64,000 nucleotides of DNA from Tubulanus polymorphus (Eukaryota; Nemertea; Palaeonemertea; Tubulaniformes; Tubulanidae). Position numbers and translations under genes: made by a program. Below, in pieces: positions 1 to 11,624 of this stretch. Position 1 is the stretch's first letter; every line of letters starts with the position of its first letter. Below the pieces are notes generated by a model. The model did no database searches. It saw only the letters and a list, made by a program, of their open reading frames with translations, and was not told where the DNA came from. The stretch covers positions 16,090,001 through 16,154,000 of the forward strand of contig NC_134025.1 of NCBI RefSeq assembly GCF_964204645.1, written 5' to 3'.

Positions 1-3
1 GCT

Positions 4-39
4 CAGAAAACCCGTTATCGCTGCTTTGCGGCTATATTT
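4..39 (+). repeat. Dispersed repeat motif 'C' (CCCGTTATCGCTGCTT), copy 1
   Basis: This block of about 38 bp carries CCCGTTATCGCTGCTT and then GCAGCTATATTT. It recurs at 5582-5620, 7035-7090, 56619-56657, 58737-58773 and 63111-63150. Several copies run into an ATT-rich microsatellite. Three copies lie beside a minus-strand LINE RT scrap, so it may be the end of a retroelement or a MITE. That assignment is inference. Confidence 0.6.
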
Positions 40-767
40 TAATATTTTAATAGCAATTAAGACTTATTTACTTGTAGCCAGTGTGAATCGCCTAAATGGT
101 GATTTTGTTTCAGTATTCACCTTTTATTGTAATAATTTAATCACAGCTGGATAAGTCATATAAGTTAAGACTACTGTTGTTCTAGTTTGAGATATTTGTA
201 GATAAAATTGTATACAGAAATTGTGTGTCATTTCGTTACTATTAAATACATTATATTCAATATTTTAATTATCTTTTATCAATCTTATATTTTTTATTAA
301 TTGGATTTTAAAGTTCAAGGATCTAAAAATATGTTTCAGGAGTTTGGCTTCGCCACTATTGTTAGGATATCTAGTCTGAAAATCCTTGAAATTTAGCGTA
401 ATTAATCGACAAGAGTTATTCATGCTTCAACTGATTTCCAAAGATATGATAAAGAGACCTATTCTGCATACTCCATTGTCTAAGCTTCATCCTAAGGCAA
501 AGAGAATTAAGCCCTGATCATGAGAAACAAGGCTTAATTTTATTGGCCTTATATTCCATCCTTAGAGAATGATTAACGGTAAATATGGTGGAACAAACCA
601 CATGTAATTGGGTGTTTTTGAAGTGGTCATAAAGTTCCACATATATCAGCCTACTGGTATAATGAAAATAGAATAAAGCAGAATGTTATAGATATCATTT
701 TTAATAAGAGTTCATTTAACATCTCATACACATTACAAGCAATTTTTCTCATAGTTCTCACTATTTT

Positions 768-3189
768 TTACTTAAGCTTTCTTTTCTTCTTTTCTTTTTC
801 GAGTTCAGCCATTTTTTCTGTCATTTTACGTCTTCGAGTTCCGCGGCTACTAACTGCTGAAAAACAGAAAGATAAGACAATATGAGATATCGGAAATATT
901 ATCTGGACATAGGACAACTTTATAACAACATTTCGGCATGTCTCGAAAACTTTGAAAGCAATGTTGTGGGTTCAAATGTGACATTCATCCGCATTACAAT
1001 TTGCCTCTCCTTATTAGACCCAAGGATTTGCAGATTAAGAACGCTAATAATATTATTATTACAAGAAAATTATTCAAAAAGACATAGCAATTGACTGTAA
1101 ACCATCTTTAAAAAAGAACAGCATTTCTGTAAGTCAGGATAAATTAAATTACAATGAATTAAATCAATGTAGCATATTCCTCACCTTCAATAGAGGCAGT
1201 TGGTGTGTTTATTTGGGAATTTTCTTCTATAGGTTGTTCTTGTGCATTGGTGACTTCAGAGATGTCTTAAAGGACCGAGAAGTTTATCTCTGCTAAATCG
1301 TTAGCATTATTGACCATTTCTATGATGTTTGAGATTTTGTCATCAGCTGCAAAGACATAAAATTTTAATAATAATATAATTTGTAAAGTGCTGTAATTCA
1401 ATGCTGAGACAAAGTTCAAAAGCGCTCCTCTGGAGTGTTATAGTATGCACAGAAAAGTACTGTTTTGAGGTGAGACTTGAATTGAACAGACGACATATCC
1501 AGAAATATTCACATGAGTACACATATAAAGGGTGTCTATAAAATGCATCTGCATATGTTTCCCATAGATTTGAAAATTGAATAACAGTCTATTTAATCAT
1601 TTCATTTAAAAAACTTACATTCACTTTCCAGAGAAACATCAAAGGCTGCTCAAAGGTAGTATTCCTTACTACTGTTGCAATCTGTTGTTGGTGTTCATCA
1701 GTGGTTGCTGAAAATATAAATTTTAGAAATCAAACAAATTAAATTTGGACAATAAGATATCAGCTCTTAGAAAATATACTATTATAATCTCAAATATTTA
1801 CTTTAATTTTGCTTACGTCGAATTTTAGGGCATTCAGAATCAGGCGACTCGAAGAATTGGAAAAATCGTTTTTGAGCCAATTTCCTTAATTTCTGGGTTG
1901 TTTTGATTCTGCGATAATTTTGTCAATGTCAAAAATAAATCAGTGGGTGGCCTCGCCAACTAAAGTTTGCTTCCTACGGGCCTGTTTGTAGTTGTCGCAC
2001 AAGACCTAATGAATTTATTTAGCCTAACAGTATTTGCTATAAATTTCATATGTATATGTACTAACATTCTGATTGAGGAGCAGATGCTTCAGGTGTTGCA
2101 TTTGTTGAGTTACATTGAGTGATTTTAATTGTAGCAGCATTTGTTCTGTCTGATTGAGATGGTGCATTTGAATTTGATGAATCGCTCTCACTCTCAGGAG
2201 AGACATTACTTCCATCTGATTCACCTGAAAAAATTCAGAAAGAATACATGTTACATGCACATTAAAATAATTGCAAGCTTGGGAGCTCATACCATACAAC
2301 GGCGCACGAGAAGCTGGTGTACCAAGCAAACAGTAGGCCTACTTAGTAGTCTTAGTAGTTATAATTATAATATATTCCATTCCATCAACTATCATGTACA
2401 ATTATTTTACATTAGGCCCTACTTGGGGCTTATAGTTACCTCAACAAAAGATCGTTACTAAGCTGAACAAGGACTTAATTACCTCAACAATAAAGAACTT
2501 TCTAATTAGCGAGCTGACCAGAAGTAGGCTACATTACAGTTAGCCTATGTAGCCTATAGTGAATAGTTGATTAGTGAATTGTTTCACTCTTTTCATTTTG
2601 ACTTGAAATTTAGGCTAAAATATTCTCTGTGGGAACCCTGCAAAGATGATATATTTTTAGTTAGTTGGACTTACCAGTCAAATGAAGTACATTGTGGTAT
2701 TCATATGCGGCTTGAATTATTCTTCGACACAGCTGGGTGTGCGACTCTTGATTTTTCAAATCTTTGTTTCTTGAATCGCTCTTTGGATTACTCCATGGAA
2801 TGTCTGATGGCCCCCATGGCGTTCTTTTTGCCTCATTTTTTCCATCTTGGAATTTTTTCGCAATTTGGGTTTTCAATAAGTTTCGATAATAATGCCACTG
2901 TTGGAACTATAACGCGGAGTTCAATCAGCGGTATCTTATTTAATGATCGTCCATGCACAATTCTTAAAACCGGGAGCTCATATACGGGTTCGTCGATAAC
3001 AATATCCTGCGCTGCTGGTGGTGCTATTTCCATCGTCGGTGTTGTTAACGCAATGTTTATTGATGTCGTGATGCCATCCAAGTTTTCCAGTATCGCACTT
3101 TTTGCCAGTGATGAGCCGATGACGGCTATTTTTTTTCCTTGGTTACTTTGTCCAAAATGTTCCAACCTCCATGTTCGTACTTTTCGCAT
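768..3189 (-). CDS. Putative multi-exon gene, product unknown, possibly decayed
   Basis: I do not recognise the product. Reading the minus strand, six coding-like blocks have consensus splice borders: 3189-2675, 2224-2066, 1908-1817, 1707-1619, 1346-1196 and 856-768. Donors include GTAAGT at 2674 and 1618 and GTAAGC at 1816. Acceptors are pyrimidine-rich and end in CAG at 2225, 1708, 1347 and 857. Joins 1-2, 3-4 and 5-6 keep the frame; joins 2-3 and 4-5 do not, and block 5 has one in-frame TAA. Block 2 is Ser/Asn/Glu-rich and probably disordered. Block 3 is basic and aromatic (LAQKRFFQFFES). Block 6 ends in a Lys/Arg-rich tail before TAA, like a nuclear-localisation tail. An AATAAA on the minus strand lies near 540. 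It could be a host gene with exons I have missed, or a decayed domesticated transposon gene. Confidence 0.4.
2675..3189 (-). CDS. Largest exon-like block of the minus-strand locus
   Basis: Two overlapping minus-strand open frames (down to 2833, then 2876 to 2661) can be read as one coding block with a frameshift near 2850. The first ATG is at 3189; the codon at the upstream frame limit is GTG and a TGA lies just before it. The sequence is hydrophilic and Lys-rich, with an Ile/Val/Leu-rich middle section and the motif PWGPSDIPWSNP near the end. The frame runs into a GTAAGT donor at 2674. I do not recognise a domain. The opposite strand carries an uninterrupted 214-codon frame (2567-3211), which I consider a shadow because it is Phe/Ser/Ile-rich and ignores the splice sites. 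Confidence 0.35.
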
Positions 3190-3532
3190 AATTGTCGACA
3201 CTTTTCACTAACTTACACTGCGCTTTCTGGGTTCGAGTATCCATAATGATAAAATGTAGGTATGAGGTAACGATATGATAAAATAAACTATATATGCGGT
3301 AACGATATGATGAAAAAATAAACTATGAATAAATACTGTAACAAAACTATAACAAATGATAATGTCCCGTTCGCAAGATTCTGTAGATAAGATGTGACCA
3401 GTTGCACTAACATGATCAGGTATGAGTACCACTGTAGTGGTTTAGGCTATATAATGTATCAGGCACAATAATAAATGTTTTGATTAGACCAGGGCTACTA
3501 GGCAGAAATTTTAAGGGCCAATTAGTCTATGT

Positions 3533-3770
3533 ACAAGTGGTCTGGTGTGTTACCCATGAAAAAAGCAATCAAAATAAAGACAATGAGCAGAGTGCATGGT
3601 AATTGATGGTTGGCTGATTGCTTACATGTACCAGTGGTATAGGACAGACACCAGTGGTTTGGTGCGTTACCCATGAAAAAGCACTAAAATATTTGATTAT
3701 ATGCTTTGATTAAAATAAATTCAATGAACTAAGCTCAAGGTAATTTGGGCTCTATTCATATACCAGTAGC
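3533..3770. repeat. Diverged tandem duplication, period about 117 bp
   Basis: The string GTTACCCATGAAAAA and its flanks occur twice, about 117 bp apart, with similar surrounding sequence including CAGTGG/AAGTGG and AAAATAAA. No coding function is visible. Confidence 0.5.
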
Positions 3771-3829
3771 AGTTGTTTATTATTTCTGGCAATTAATTTT
3801 TCAGAAATGTTTCAAACCTTTTCTCTCAA

Positions 3830-4025
3830 GGAAAATGAGCAGAAATCATGAGCAGAAATCTAGAAACCTGAGCAAAAATTCTGAGCAGCTTTTAGAATAA
3901 TACCTTAGCATAAATTCTGACCAACTTGAAACATGAGCAAAAATTCTGAGCAGCTTTCCAAAAACCTGAGCAACTTTCAGAAAGGAAAAAGTGTGCATGA
4001 GCAGAAATCATGAGCAGCTTTCAAA
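3830..4025. repeat. Degenerate simple repeat, TGAGCA(G/A)AAAT
   Basis: The words GAGCAGAAATCATGAGCAG and GAGCAAAAATTCTGAGCAG recur irregularly across about 200 bp. There is no coding potential. Confidence 0.55.
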
Positions 4026-4049
4026 AATGAATACATTTTATACCTGCGT

Positions 4050-4365
4050 ACTGAGCTTTGCTGTCTCAAACAAACACATGTAATTGTTGTGATAATTAAC
4101 GGACTCATGGATTGAACTCCAAAACAAAATTTGCAAAAAAAATCCGGCAACATTGCTGCGATGTACAAAAGATTTCTTTCTTCATAATCCGAAAATGAAA
4201 TCGATTTTACGAATTGAATATCCCAGAGACCTGTCCCTGTTAAATAAGGTGTAGGAATAAGATGTTTAGGAGGGTTGAAATTCAATAGGCCTAAGACCAA
4301 TCCATCCGGATGTTAGGCCTACGCATATGCATAGGCCTACGTAGGCTAGTAGCCTCTACTAGGTT
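4050..4365. repeat. Dispersed repeat: CTGTCTCAAACAAACAC block plus TAGGCCTA-rich block
   Basis: The first part (about 4050-4120) recurs at 7758-7830 and 53886-53962. The second part (about 4290-4365, rich in AGGCCTA) recurs at 54000-54080, and in inverted form near 52290-52380. Shared order with the 54-kb copy shows that these are fragments of one longer repeat. No ORF of interest lies here. Confidence 0.6.
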
Positions 4366-4519
4366 AAAGCTAAGTTCAATATAAAATGCATGATTTATTA
4401 AAATGCATGTATTAGTGATTAACTGGTTCTGACTTCCAATGATCAATCACAATCATTAACGATATTCTATTGGCAAAAATGAAGAACTAATTCCTAATGA
4501 CTTAAGTTACTGCGGATCC

Positions 4520-5147
4520 CAAGAAAGATCTTTTTTTGTTCAAAAAACCTTTCGCTTGAAATTTTTTTTGTTCAAACCAATAATATTTAATTCGATTGAA
4601 CCAATTTGAAAAAATCGTTGGGACAAAGTTGTTCTCGTTGGAACAAACTTTTTTGGTCCATACGAAATGTTTTTAGTTCGAACAATTGTTCGATCGAACA
4701 GAATCGTTTCCGTTCTTTTGTCAGAATGTTAAGTTTTCCGTTCGAACAAGTATATTGTTAAAAGTTTTTCAATCAAACAGAATTATTTTCATTCAAACAT
4801 TTGTTCGACACAAAATTGTTTTCACTCGACAAAATTTTTTGTCAGGACAAAAAGTTTTTCACTCCAACCATAACATAGCTTTTTATTCGAAAATTTTTTT
4901 TGTCAGAACGATGAATAGTTTTCATTTGAACAAAAAGCATATTGTTCCATCAAGCGGAATTGTTTTCATTCGAAAAAGATTTTCTTGTCGGAACATTAAG
5001 TTTTTTGAACAGATATATTTTTCGTTCGAAGCGTTTTTCGTTCCAAAGAGCAAAATTCAGGTGGAACTAAATAGTCTTTTCGTTACAATAAGTATACTTT
5101 ATTCGAACAAAATAATCTTCTCATTCGAACACAAAGGTATAATCTGA
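4520..5147. repeat. TTCGAACA-rich degenerate array, copy 1
   Basis: About 600 bp are dominated by variants of the palindrome TGTTCGAACA separated by short T- or A-rich spacers. A second copy at 55745-56305 has the same order of variants, and related inverted pieces lie at 51480-51780 and 52405-52560. The plus-strand open frame of 153 codons (4686-5147) is Phe/Ile/Ser-rich and follows the repeat composition, so I do not call it a gene. Confidence 0.6.
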
Positions 5148-5224
5148 ACCTGGGTTTTCTTTATCCAATATCCATATCATGCCTTTCAGGTTGACGCCCA
5201 TCTTCCATGTTTCTGACCATGAAC

Positions 5225-5580
5225 GGAACACAGCTTGTTTAGGTCAGTTTGGAAATGTACTCGGTTGGGTACATTTTGAATTAGGTCGTTTTGGAAATAT
5301 ACTCTGTCCGGTTCATTTTGGATTACTCTGTATATCATCTACCAGGACAATCATCCACTAGTTAGACCGATTTATTCCAAGTTTCGTTGATTTCGGCCAC
5401 CTGTTTTCATTCAGAAAAATCTCATGGACTGTTTGTCAACCGTCCTTTTATAAAACCGTTTTGACAGTTGAACAGGATTCTAACTTCCCTTCAATTTTTA
5501 TGGCATGGTGCGGTTGCATCAGCATACACACGATCGTTGACTCAGTATTCAGATGAGATCAAGAATACGAACGAGGATGT
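5225..5580 (-). pseudogene. LINE reverse-transcriptase scrap, badly decayed (copy 1)
   Basis: This region aligns by eye to the better-preserved minus-strand RT fragments at 56306-56618 and 58400-58736. Shared words include GGACAAT/GGACATT, CTAGTTAGACCGA, TATTCCAAG and TTGAACAGGATTCTA. Large parts between these words are missing. Like the other copies, it abuts the TTCGAACA array on its left and motif C on its right. Confidence 0.4.
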
Positions 5581-5581
5581 G

Positions 5582-5620
5582 CAGAAAACACGTTATCGCT
5601 GCTTTGCAGCTATATTTATT
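5582..5620 (+). repeat. Dispersed motif C, copy 2
   Basis: Same core as at position 4 (with ACACGTTATCGCTGCTT), followed at once by the hairpin array. Confidence 0.6.
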
Positions 5621-5623
5621 ATA

Positions 5624-5957
5624 AGGGTTTTCTGTTACTTCCCAGAAAACCCTATTGAGATTCGCGTGTTTCTTATTACGGTTTTCTGTTTCTTCACAGA
5701 AAACCCTATTCATATTCACATGATTATTATTAGGGTTTTTGCTTCTTTTGCAGAGACCCTATTGTAATTGTACTGATTATTATTATTATTATAATTATTA
5801 TCATTATCATTATTAGGGTTTTCTGTTTTCACAGAAAACCCTATTGAGATTCGCGTGTTTCTTATTATTAGGGTTTCTGCTGCCTTCGCAGAAACCCTAC
5901 TGTAATTGTACTGATTATTATTATTATTAGGGTTTCTGCTGCCTCTGCAGAAACCCT
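5624..5957. repeat. Array of six short hairpins (AGGGTTTTCTG ... CAGAAAACCCT)
   Basis: Each unit is a 28-30 bp perfect or near-perfect hairpin: an 11-12 bp stem AGGGTTTTCTG pairing with CAGAAAACCCT around a loop of a few bases. A linker such as ATTGAGATTCGCGTG and an ATT-rich run follow. Two subfamilies are interspersed, one with AGGGTTTTCTG and one with AGGGTTTCTGCTG. Related hairpins are at 17986-18014, 52859-53000 and 56658-56687. Function unknown. Confidence 0.7.
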
Positions 5958-5959
5958 AT

Positions 5960-7034
5960 TGGATTCCTGCTGATTATCATTTTAACATATTTTCCACTGA
6001 GTTTCGTCACATAAAAATTATCTACTTCCGCGAATCTGAAAGTTTGTGACGTCATTTCATGAATAAACAAAGAAGGAATGCTCCGAGAATATCCAAATCA
6101 CAGGTTACTGTGAATAACTGGGGTTCGACCATTCACAAGTTAAAAATGTACTTTCTTGTTAGTGAAGTAAGTTTATTCATACTGTTATTAAAAGCAGTTC
6201 CTTTTAAACATTCTATAATAGTATAATTTTGTTCGTGGATATCAATACTTCGAAAAATCAACAGCGGTTTATTTATTTATTGTACCGGTACGCGTTTTCT
6301 TAATTGAATTGAATTGGTCCGGGTGATACTAGTTAGCGTCAGAAAATGTCAGCGTCGGTGATACCTTGTTATCGTCGATATTAAACGGTCTAAAGTCAGT
6401 TTATACATCACATACATTACAAATTGGTGGTCCCTTGTACATGTACATCACATCGTGACGCAGCGGCGGTGGTAATGGCGGTGTCATAGAAGAACAAAGT
6501 GAGTTGAAAATACCTACCCACTGCAGTGCACCGATTAAGAGTGATTGCTAGCCAGAGACCAGTGACAGTCAGTAATGGGGAGTGATGGTAACGTTCGTGA
6601 TTATGTTTTTATAATGGTTTTTGGACGTCAATTTCATATGTGAATTGTAGTCCCCATCTGATCGCTTGACTTGTCAGACTGACTTGTCACTCGTCCACCA
6701 ATAGTAACACTATAAGGCCTTCCCTCCTGCATAGTTTACCCTATAGGCCAAATTTGTGCTTTGGGCCAAATTTGGTTTTCTTATCTAGTCGACTTTTTTT
6801 CGAAACTAATTATAACTGAATATGCGCTTAAACTGTCACTGTTATTTCCCCCAAAACCTGGCACATTAGTACTTAGCGCGTAGTAGCACATGCGCGTAGT
6901 AGCACATGTGGGTCAACATATCCATGTTGTGAGTTGACCCCTAGGTGGCACTCTTTCAAAAAAACGGAATGTAAAGAACTGATTTCGGGTGAAATCTTTG
7001 CTCGCATCCCTGAACGACATTCTATCCAGAAAGG
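5960..7034. other. No gene recognised
   Basis: I see no coding region, RNA gene or clear mobile-element end here. There is one local direct repeat, GCGTAGTAGCACATG, near 6880-6910. Confidence 0.4.
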
Positions 7035-7090
7035 CAGAAACCCGTTATCGCTGCTTGCAGCTATATTTATTATTATTATTATTATTGATA
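7035..7090 (+). repeat. Dispersed motif C, copy 3, with an ATT microsatellite tail
   Basis: The core CCCGTTATCGCTGCTT is followed by TTGCAGCTATATTT and a run of about six ATT units. The overlapping 90-codon frames on both strands are not convincing genes. Confidence 0.55.
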
Positions 7091-7554
7091 ATTTCACACT
7101 GGATCTTACAGAAAATGTATTCTCAATGAAACCATATTTCATCACAAGTACTTCGTTGCATGGACAAATACTGCACGGGTTTTTTTACCTGATCCTCACA
7201 ATTTAACCACTTCAACTCTCTTAACAGCGCAAATTAGCCCCGTATTGAATAGTTCGCCATTTAAGTGGAGCGTCGTGTTATTCTTGAAAGTGGAGTATGT
7301 TGCCTACTGTTAAAATCCCGGACAATCATATTCAAATTGTGTACTTTATTGTTTCTTTTCACAATATTGTGCGAGTAATATTCCAAGTGACGATAATATA
7401 AGAGGATGAATAATGATACATTTAAACATAAAATAATTTATATGCTATATTCAATTTGGGGGTGTTAGGCGGAACGATTAGTTGTCATTGGAGTCGCGTA
7501 GATCCGAGTTAGACTGGTTACTGCTATCTACCTTCAGTTACAGGAATCGGACAC

Positions 7555-7835
7555 CACTCAGGGACGCCACTCGGCAGGTTGCTCGTCACTTCGATTATCA
7601 ATTCAAGTATAAATAAACAAATTTATTACCGCAAGACTTCACATTCAGCCGCCGTCTTCAAACAGTAATTTTAACAATTACCCCTCATCACGGGGGATAG
7701 GAGATCGTTTCCAGGTCGCTTAAAGTATTCATTGAGTCGTACGCGACCTTTAGGCCAACTGAGCTTTACTGTCTCAAACAAACACATCATAATTGTTGTG
7801 ATTATTTAAGGACTCATGGATTGAACTTCATCCCT
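7555..7835. repeat. Fragment of the 53/57-kb duplicated repeat block
   Basis: Shares TCACTTCGATTATCAATTC, TTTATTACCGCA and TTCAAACAGTAATTTTAACAA with 56950-57050, and the CTGTCTCAAACAAACAC block with 4050 and 53890. It is a dispersed repeat fragment without coding capacity. Confidence 0.55.
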
Positions 7836-8493
7836 AACCCTAACCTTATATGTACAATCTTTATTGCATCCCGGAATGAGAAAGATTATCATAACTTTAC
7901 ATAGTCTTTATATACAGAATCATGAGTATGATGTGAGAACTAGACGTATCGGCCCCACTCCGCGCGGTTGCGCCACCGTGCGGTATTAACGCGAAGCAGC
8001 AGAACACAAACATGGCCACTCTCTCAATTTTCAATGTTAGAAATCGTGTGTGCATTTCAATTATTTCGGCTGTTAGGGTTTTAAGGCACAATATAAGTTG
8101 ATGATGTGATATGGCGATGTTAATTAATGATAATTCCGCAGTGAAGCTAGTCACGAACGGTGCCGATTGAGTGTACAGCTGCCAAAAACACTGAAATGTG
8201 CGTAGTTGCGTAACTATCTGCAGTGAATTGCAGACGAAACATGAAGCCTTAACGGCCGTTTAAGAAAAAATTATACCAATCGCAATTGTAAAATAAAAAT
8301 GAGATAGAACCTAAGTTAAAATTCTGGCCATTTCTGAAATGTTATTACTAATTTTTAGTCAGTGCGGAACGTTTAGTTTTCCAACAATAATGAGGGGTGG
8401 TAGGTAGTCATGCAATTCAAGTCATCATTTATTACACGTTACTTCCGTGTAGTTGAAAATCTCGCGAGTCCTGGACCAAACTCCAATGAACAA

Positions 8494-8532
8494 TGTGATC
8501 TGTGTGCTGGCCACAAATGCACACAGATCACA
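8494..8532. repeat. Perfect 14-bp-stem hairpin
   Basis: TGTGATCTGTGTGC (8494-8507) is the exact reverse complement of 8519-8532, with an 11-base loop. No U-run or promoter-like context suggests a role. The surrounding 77-codon frame is not convincing. Confidence 0.6.
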
Positions 8533-9029
8533 CTACACTACCCATTACACACTCCAGTACCCACAGCTTTCATATATCCATCCAAATATTTAGTTCTTTC
8601 TTCCTGGGTGTCAGACAAGTATACATCAGGACTCACAAACTAACACCTAGTGACTTGTTTGAAAGACATTAATTAATTATTGATGAGCACTGACTACAGC
8701 TAATTACAATGAAAACATATTGAATAATGTCACATGTTGATTACGACTTTGAAGCACATTGATAATATCGTCATAAGTTATATTACATTAGTGATATCAT
8801 TTTCATCATTAAGCATTTCATGTAGTAAGAGATATGAAACATTATGAACCGTTCGATATGAAATTGTAGAAATGTATGATTATAAAATATGTGACTTATA
8901 TCAGGGTGACAGATAGAATAGTGAATAATAATACCTAATTGTTAAATGTCGTTCTGATATATTACATTTTGAGCATACAACTCCATTAGGAGGTCACCCC
9001 TTGGCGTCAATAAGACGTATAGTAACATT

Positions 9030-10135
9030 TTGAGAGATTTTTTTTGAAAAGCCTAGTGGTGAAATTCTGTCAGATGTGTCATGACTGTCGAGTTGTCAAA
9101 GGAAAGCCAAGGATTCTATCAGCTCCTTCACTACATATCCCGGCCATTGGGGAACAATTTTCGGAGATATTTTGTGATTGTGTAGGGCCTCTACCGAAAA
9201 CAAAATCTGGTAATCAATACCTACTTACTATCACGTGTAAAGCGACTAGATTTCCTGAAGCTATTCCATTGAAAAAAATGATTGACCTTTAATTTGTAAA
9301 GCTCTGGTCATGTTTTTCCCCTTAGTTTTGACTTCCTCGATAGTTTCAATCAGATAATGGATCAAATTTTATGACTGGCATTTTCCAACAGGTTATATTT
9401 CAGCTAGGTATATCGCAAAGGAAGTCTAGTTCTTATCGCGTGAATCACAAGGAGCACTTGATAGATTTCACCAGACTTTTAAATCTATGTTAAGAGTATA
9501 TTTTAATGAGGACGGAAAGGATTGGATGAAGGGGTAGATTTATTACTATTGGCGACGTGAAAGTCGGTAAAAGAGCCTCTGGGATTTTCGCCCTTCGAGT
9601 TAGTTTTTGGACATCAAGTGAGAGAAGTGATAAAACATCTTAAATACCATTGGTTGTCGGATGTAAAGGATGTTCCTTTATTCAAAGTATCCGTCTCATT
9701 TCAAATCTACACTTCATAGCGTATGGAAATGTGCTCGCTCAAACTCAGGTGAAACACTGATAGGACAGTGTATAATAATCTATAAATTGGAAATTCAACT
9801 GTGGTTATACAGCTTTAGTACTCTTCCCTGTTCGGTCCGATTCATTGACGGCTAAATTCCACGGTTCGTAGATAGTTCAAAAGCGATTAAATTATGTTGA
9901 CTATTGAATACGAACTCCAGATCACCGAAAGGAATTACAATTGTGTCATATAAATATGCTTAAACCGTATAAAGAGAAAGTGGTATCTTGCATGTCTTTA
10001 AACCGACCGTTAGGCTCAGAATCGTATTCTAGTATTCAAACTGTAAATAGTTTAGTGGAAAATGCTGATGATTGTTATGAATTCGATAGCTATTTCAACC
10101 GTAGTAGTTTGGGTTGTAACAATGTTGAACTGTAA
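9030..10135 (+). pseudogene. Ty3/Gypsy pol remnant (integrase to C-terminus), 5'-truncated
   Basis: This is the 3' part of a Gypsy-type retrotransposon polyprotein. It begins inside the integrase zinc-binding domain (CQMCHDCRVVKGKP, frame open 9044-9292). It continues into the catalytic core, where CDCVGPLPKTKSGNQYL carries the first catalytic aspartate. A TAA stops this frame at about 9292. Later pieces lie in other frames: a GSNFMTG segment around the second catalytic aspartate (about 9355-9430), the region after the catalytic glutamate (about 9440-9680), and the C-terminal motif HINMLKPY (9941-9970) with an acidic tail. There are at least four frameshifts and several stops. Protease, RT and RNase H are absent and I see no LTR. 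It cannot make a functional integrase. Confidence 0.75.
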
Positions 10136-10139
10136 CTAA

Positions 10140-11160
10140 TGACAATTTTCTTGAAAAGATTAATTGTCATTTAGAGCATTTAGAATCCAACGGAAAGGCT
10201 CAATTAACTGATTAACTAATTGAATATAATTAATCATTAAATATTTCCCTAAATTATTAGAAAATGCTGATAGTAAGACCGTGGGAAAGTTTTTATCATT
10301 GAATGGGCGAATCACGGCGGCAGAGTGCACCTGTGATGAGGCGGAAATAGTTCTATGTAAAGGCAAAGCTTTTCAATGATTAGAAAGTCGGAGTTGGTTT
10401 GTCAACTTTTTTTTTCAACTATAGTGCTGCTATTTTCGTAATCAAATTGCTAGATTTCGATCGTTTCTCTCAAGTCATTGCTAGTAATTCAAGTGCGATT
10501 TTGATGTGTGTAAAGATACATCCTGACTAGCGTATTGAATGGCGGCGCCATGTTTAAGCTGCGCGTCGATCGTTGAATAGTGAAATTATAGGGTGGAATT
10601 ATCTTGATTGTATCCATACGAATTTTATTAAAGGTTAGTGTCAACATATGGTCCATTACAGTCCCTCTAATTCATGTGGAGAGACGCTCTTAAGCGGGTG
10701 GAATTATCTTGATTGTAGAGACTAAGAGGCCCCATTTTTGTTCCTGCCAAAGTCACATATCACTACGCGATAAACCCTATCTCTATCACATAACTAACCA
10801 GAACTAGAGGACCAAAGGTCCTGTGCTCTCGAGGTACAAATTTTTTGACGCCTTATAAAACATTACCATTATGAAACCTAAACAATGTTAACCATTCAGC
10901 GTAATTTTACAATTCACAACCGTAAATCGATGGGCAAAACGTCACAGGTCTTTGTGTACACATACAAGCTATTTGGCAAAACATAATTGGCAAAGATGTA
11001 GAATGTCTGCCTGTGATTATATAATGAGCCCTATATTTGAACGTCGAAATAGTATATTGCATTGAATATCATTAGAAGACGTATTGTAATAGCAATGGAT
11101 GTATGATTATATCAGAAGCGGCAGGCATAAATAGAAATCATAAGTAAATCGGATTATTCG
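10140..11160. other. No gene recognised; one short direct repeat
   Basis: The 22-bp word starting GGGTGGAATTATC occurs exactly at 10591 and 10696, 105 bp apart, suggesting a local duplication. The 28-bp word at 10807-10834 (GAGGACCAAAGGTCC...) occurs again exactly at 39761-39788. Nothing else stands out. Confidence 0.4.
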
Positions 11161-11165
11161 GGCAA

Positions 11166-11624
11166 AATGGCGGATGTATACACGATTTGGAAGTCCCAAA
11201 GTAAGACCCTGACATGGAGGAATGACGAAGCTATCTACGATCCGTGTAGGGCCGGCGTGAATTTTATCGGCGGCTACAAGTGTTCAATATAAAAATGTGT
11301 AAACATATAATCTCAATATTGAAATGTTTTACAAACTATGTTCGATATTGGGGTATGCAGGTTTTCTATGTTTTGACCATTACTCGTAGTGCCGTTTTCA
11401 CCTTCGGCCACTTCTGGGATATCTTCAAATTTCGTTCGGCATCGTTTCAGACTCAGATGAAGAAGAACTGGCGCGATCTTTCCGTTTGCCATCAAGGAAA
11501 CCCATTATCAACCGAGATCATGTACGGAGTATCGGGATCGTAGTGTTTCGTGGTTTATACAACTTCACTTACCCAAGCGTGACTATTCAACTACAGGACG
11601 CCGATAACTATGGTTGATCGGTAT
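11166..11624 (+). other. Possible fragments of a spliced gene, very uncertain
   Basis: An ATG in a good context (AAAATGGCGG, 11166) opens 41 codons (MADVYTIWKS...), compositionally unlike the surrounding sequence. At about 11443 a CATCGTTTCAG acceptor-like site precedes a frame starting DSDEEELARSFRLP that stays open to a TGA near 11622. I find no good donor joining the two and recognise neither product. They may be chance frames. Confidence 0.15.

Noticed and set aside
2567-3211. 214-codon plus-strand frame
   Set aside because: The opposite strand has better coding composition and splice borders. I treat the plus frame as a shadow, though I cannot fully exclude it.
4686-5147. 153-codon plus-strand frame
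   Set aside because: It follows the TTCGAACA-rich degenerate array and has repeat-driven Phe/Ile/Ser composition.
7820-7850. Telomere-like CCCTAACCCTAACC
   Set aside because: Only two or three units (about 7834-7847) in a repeat-rich region; not a telomeric tract.
11313-11495. Minus-strand 60-codon frame
   Set aside because: No splice sites or domain, and it overlaps an equally weak plus frame.
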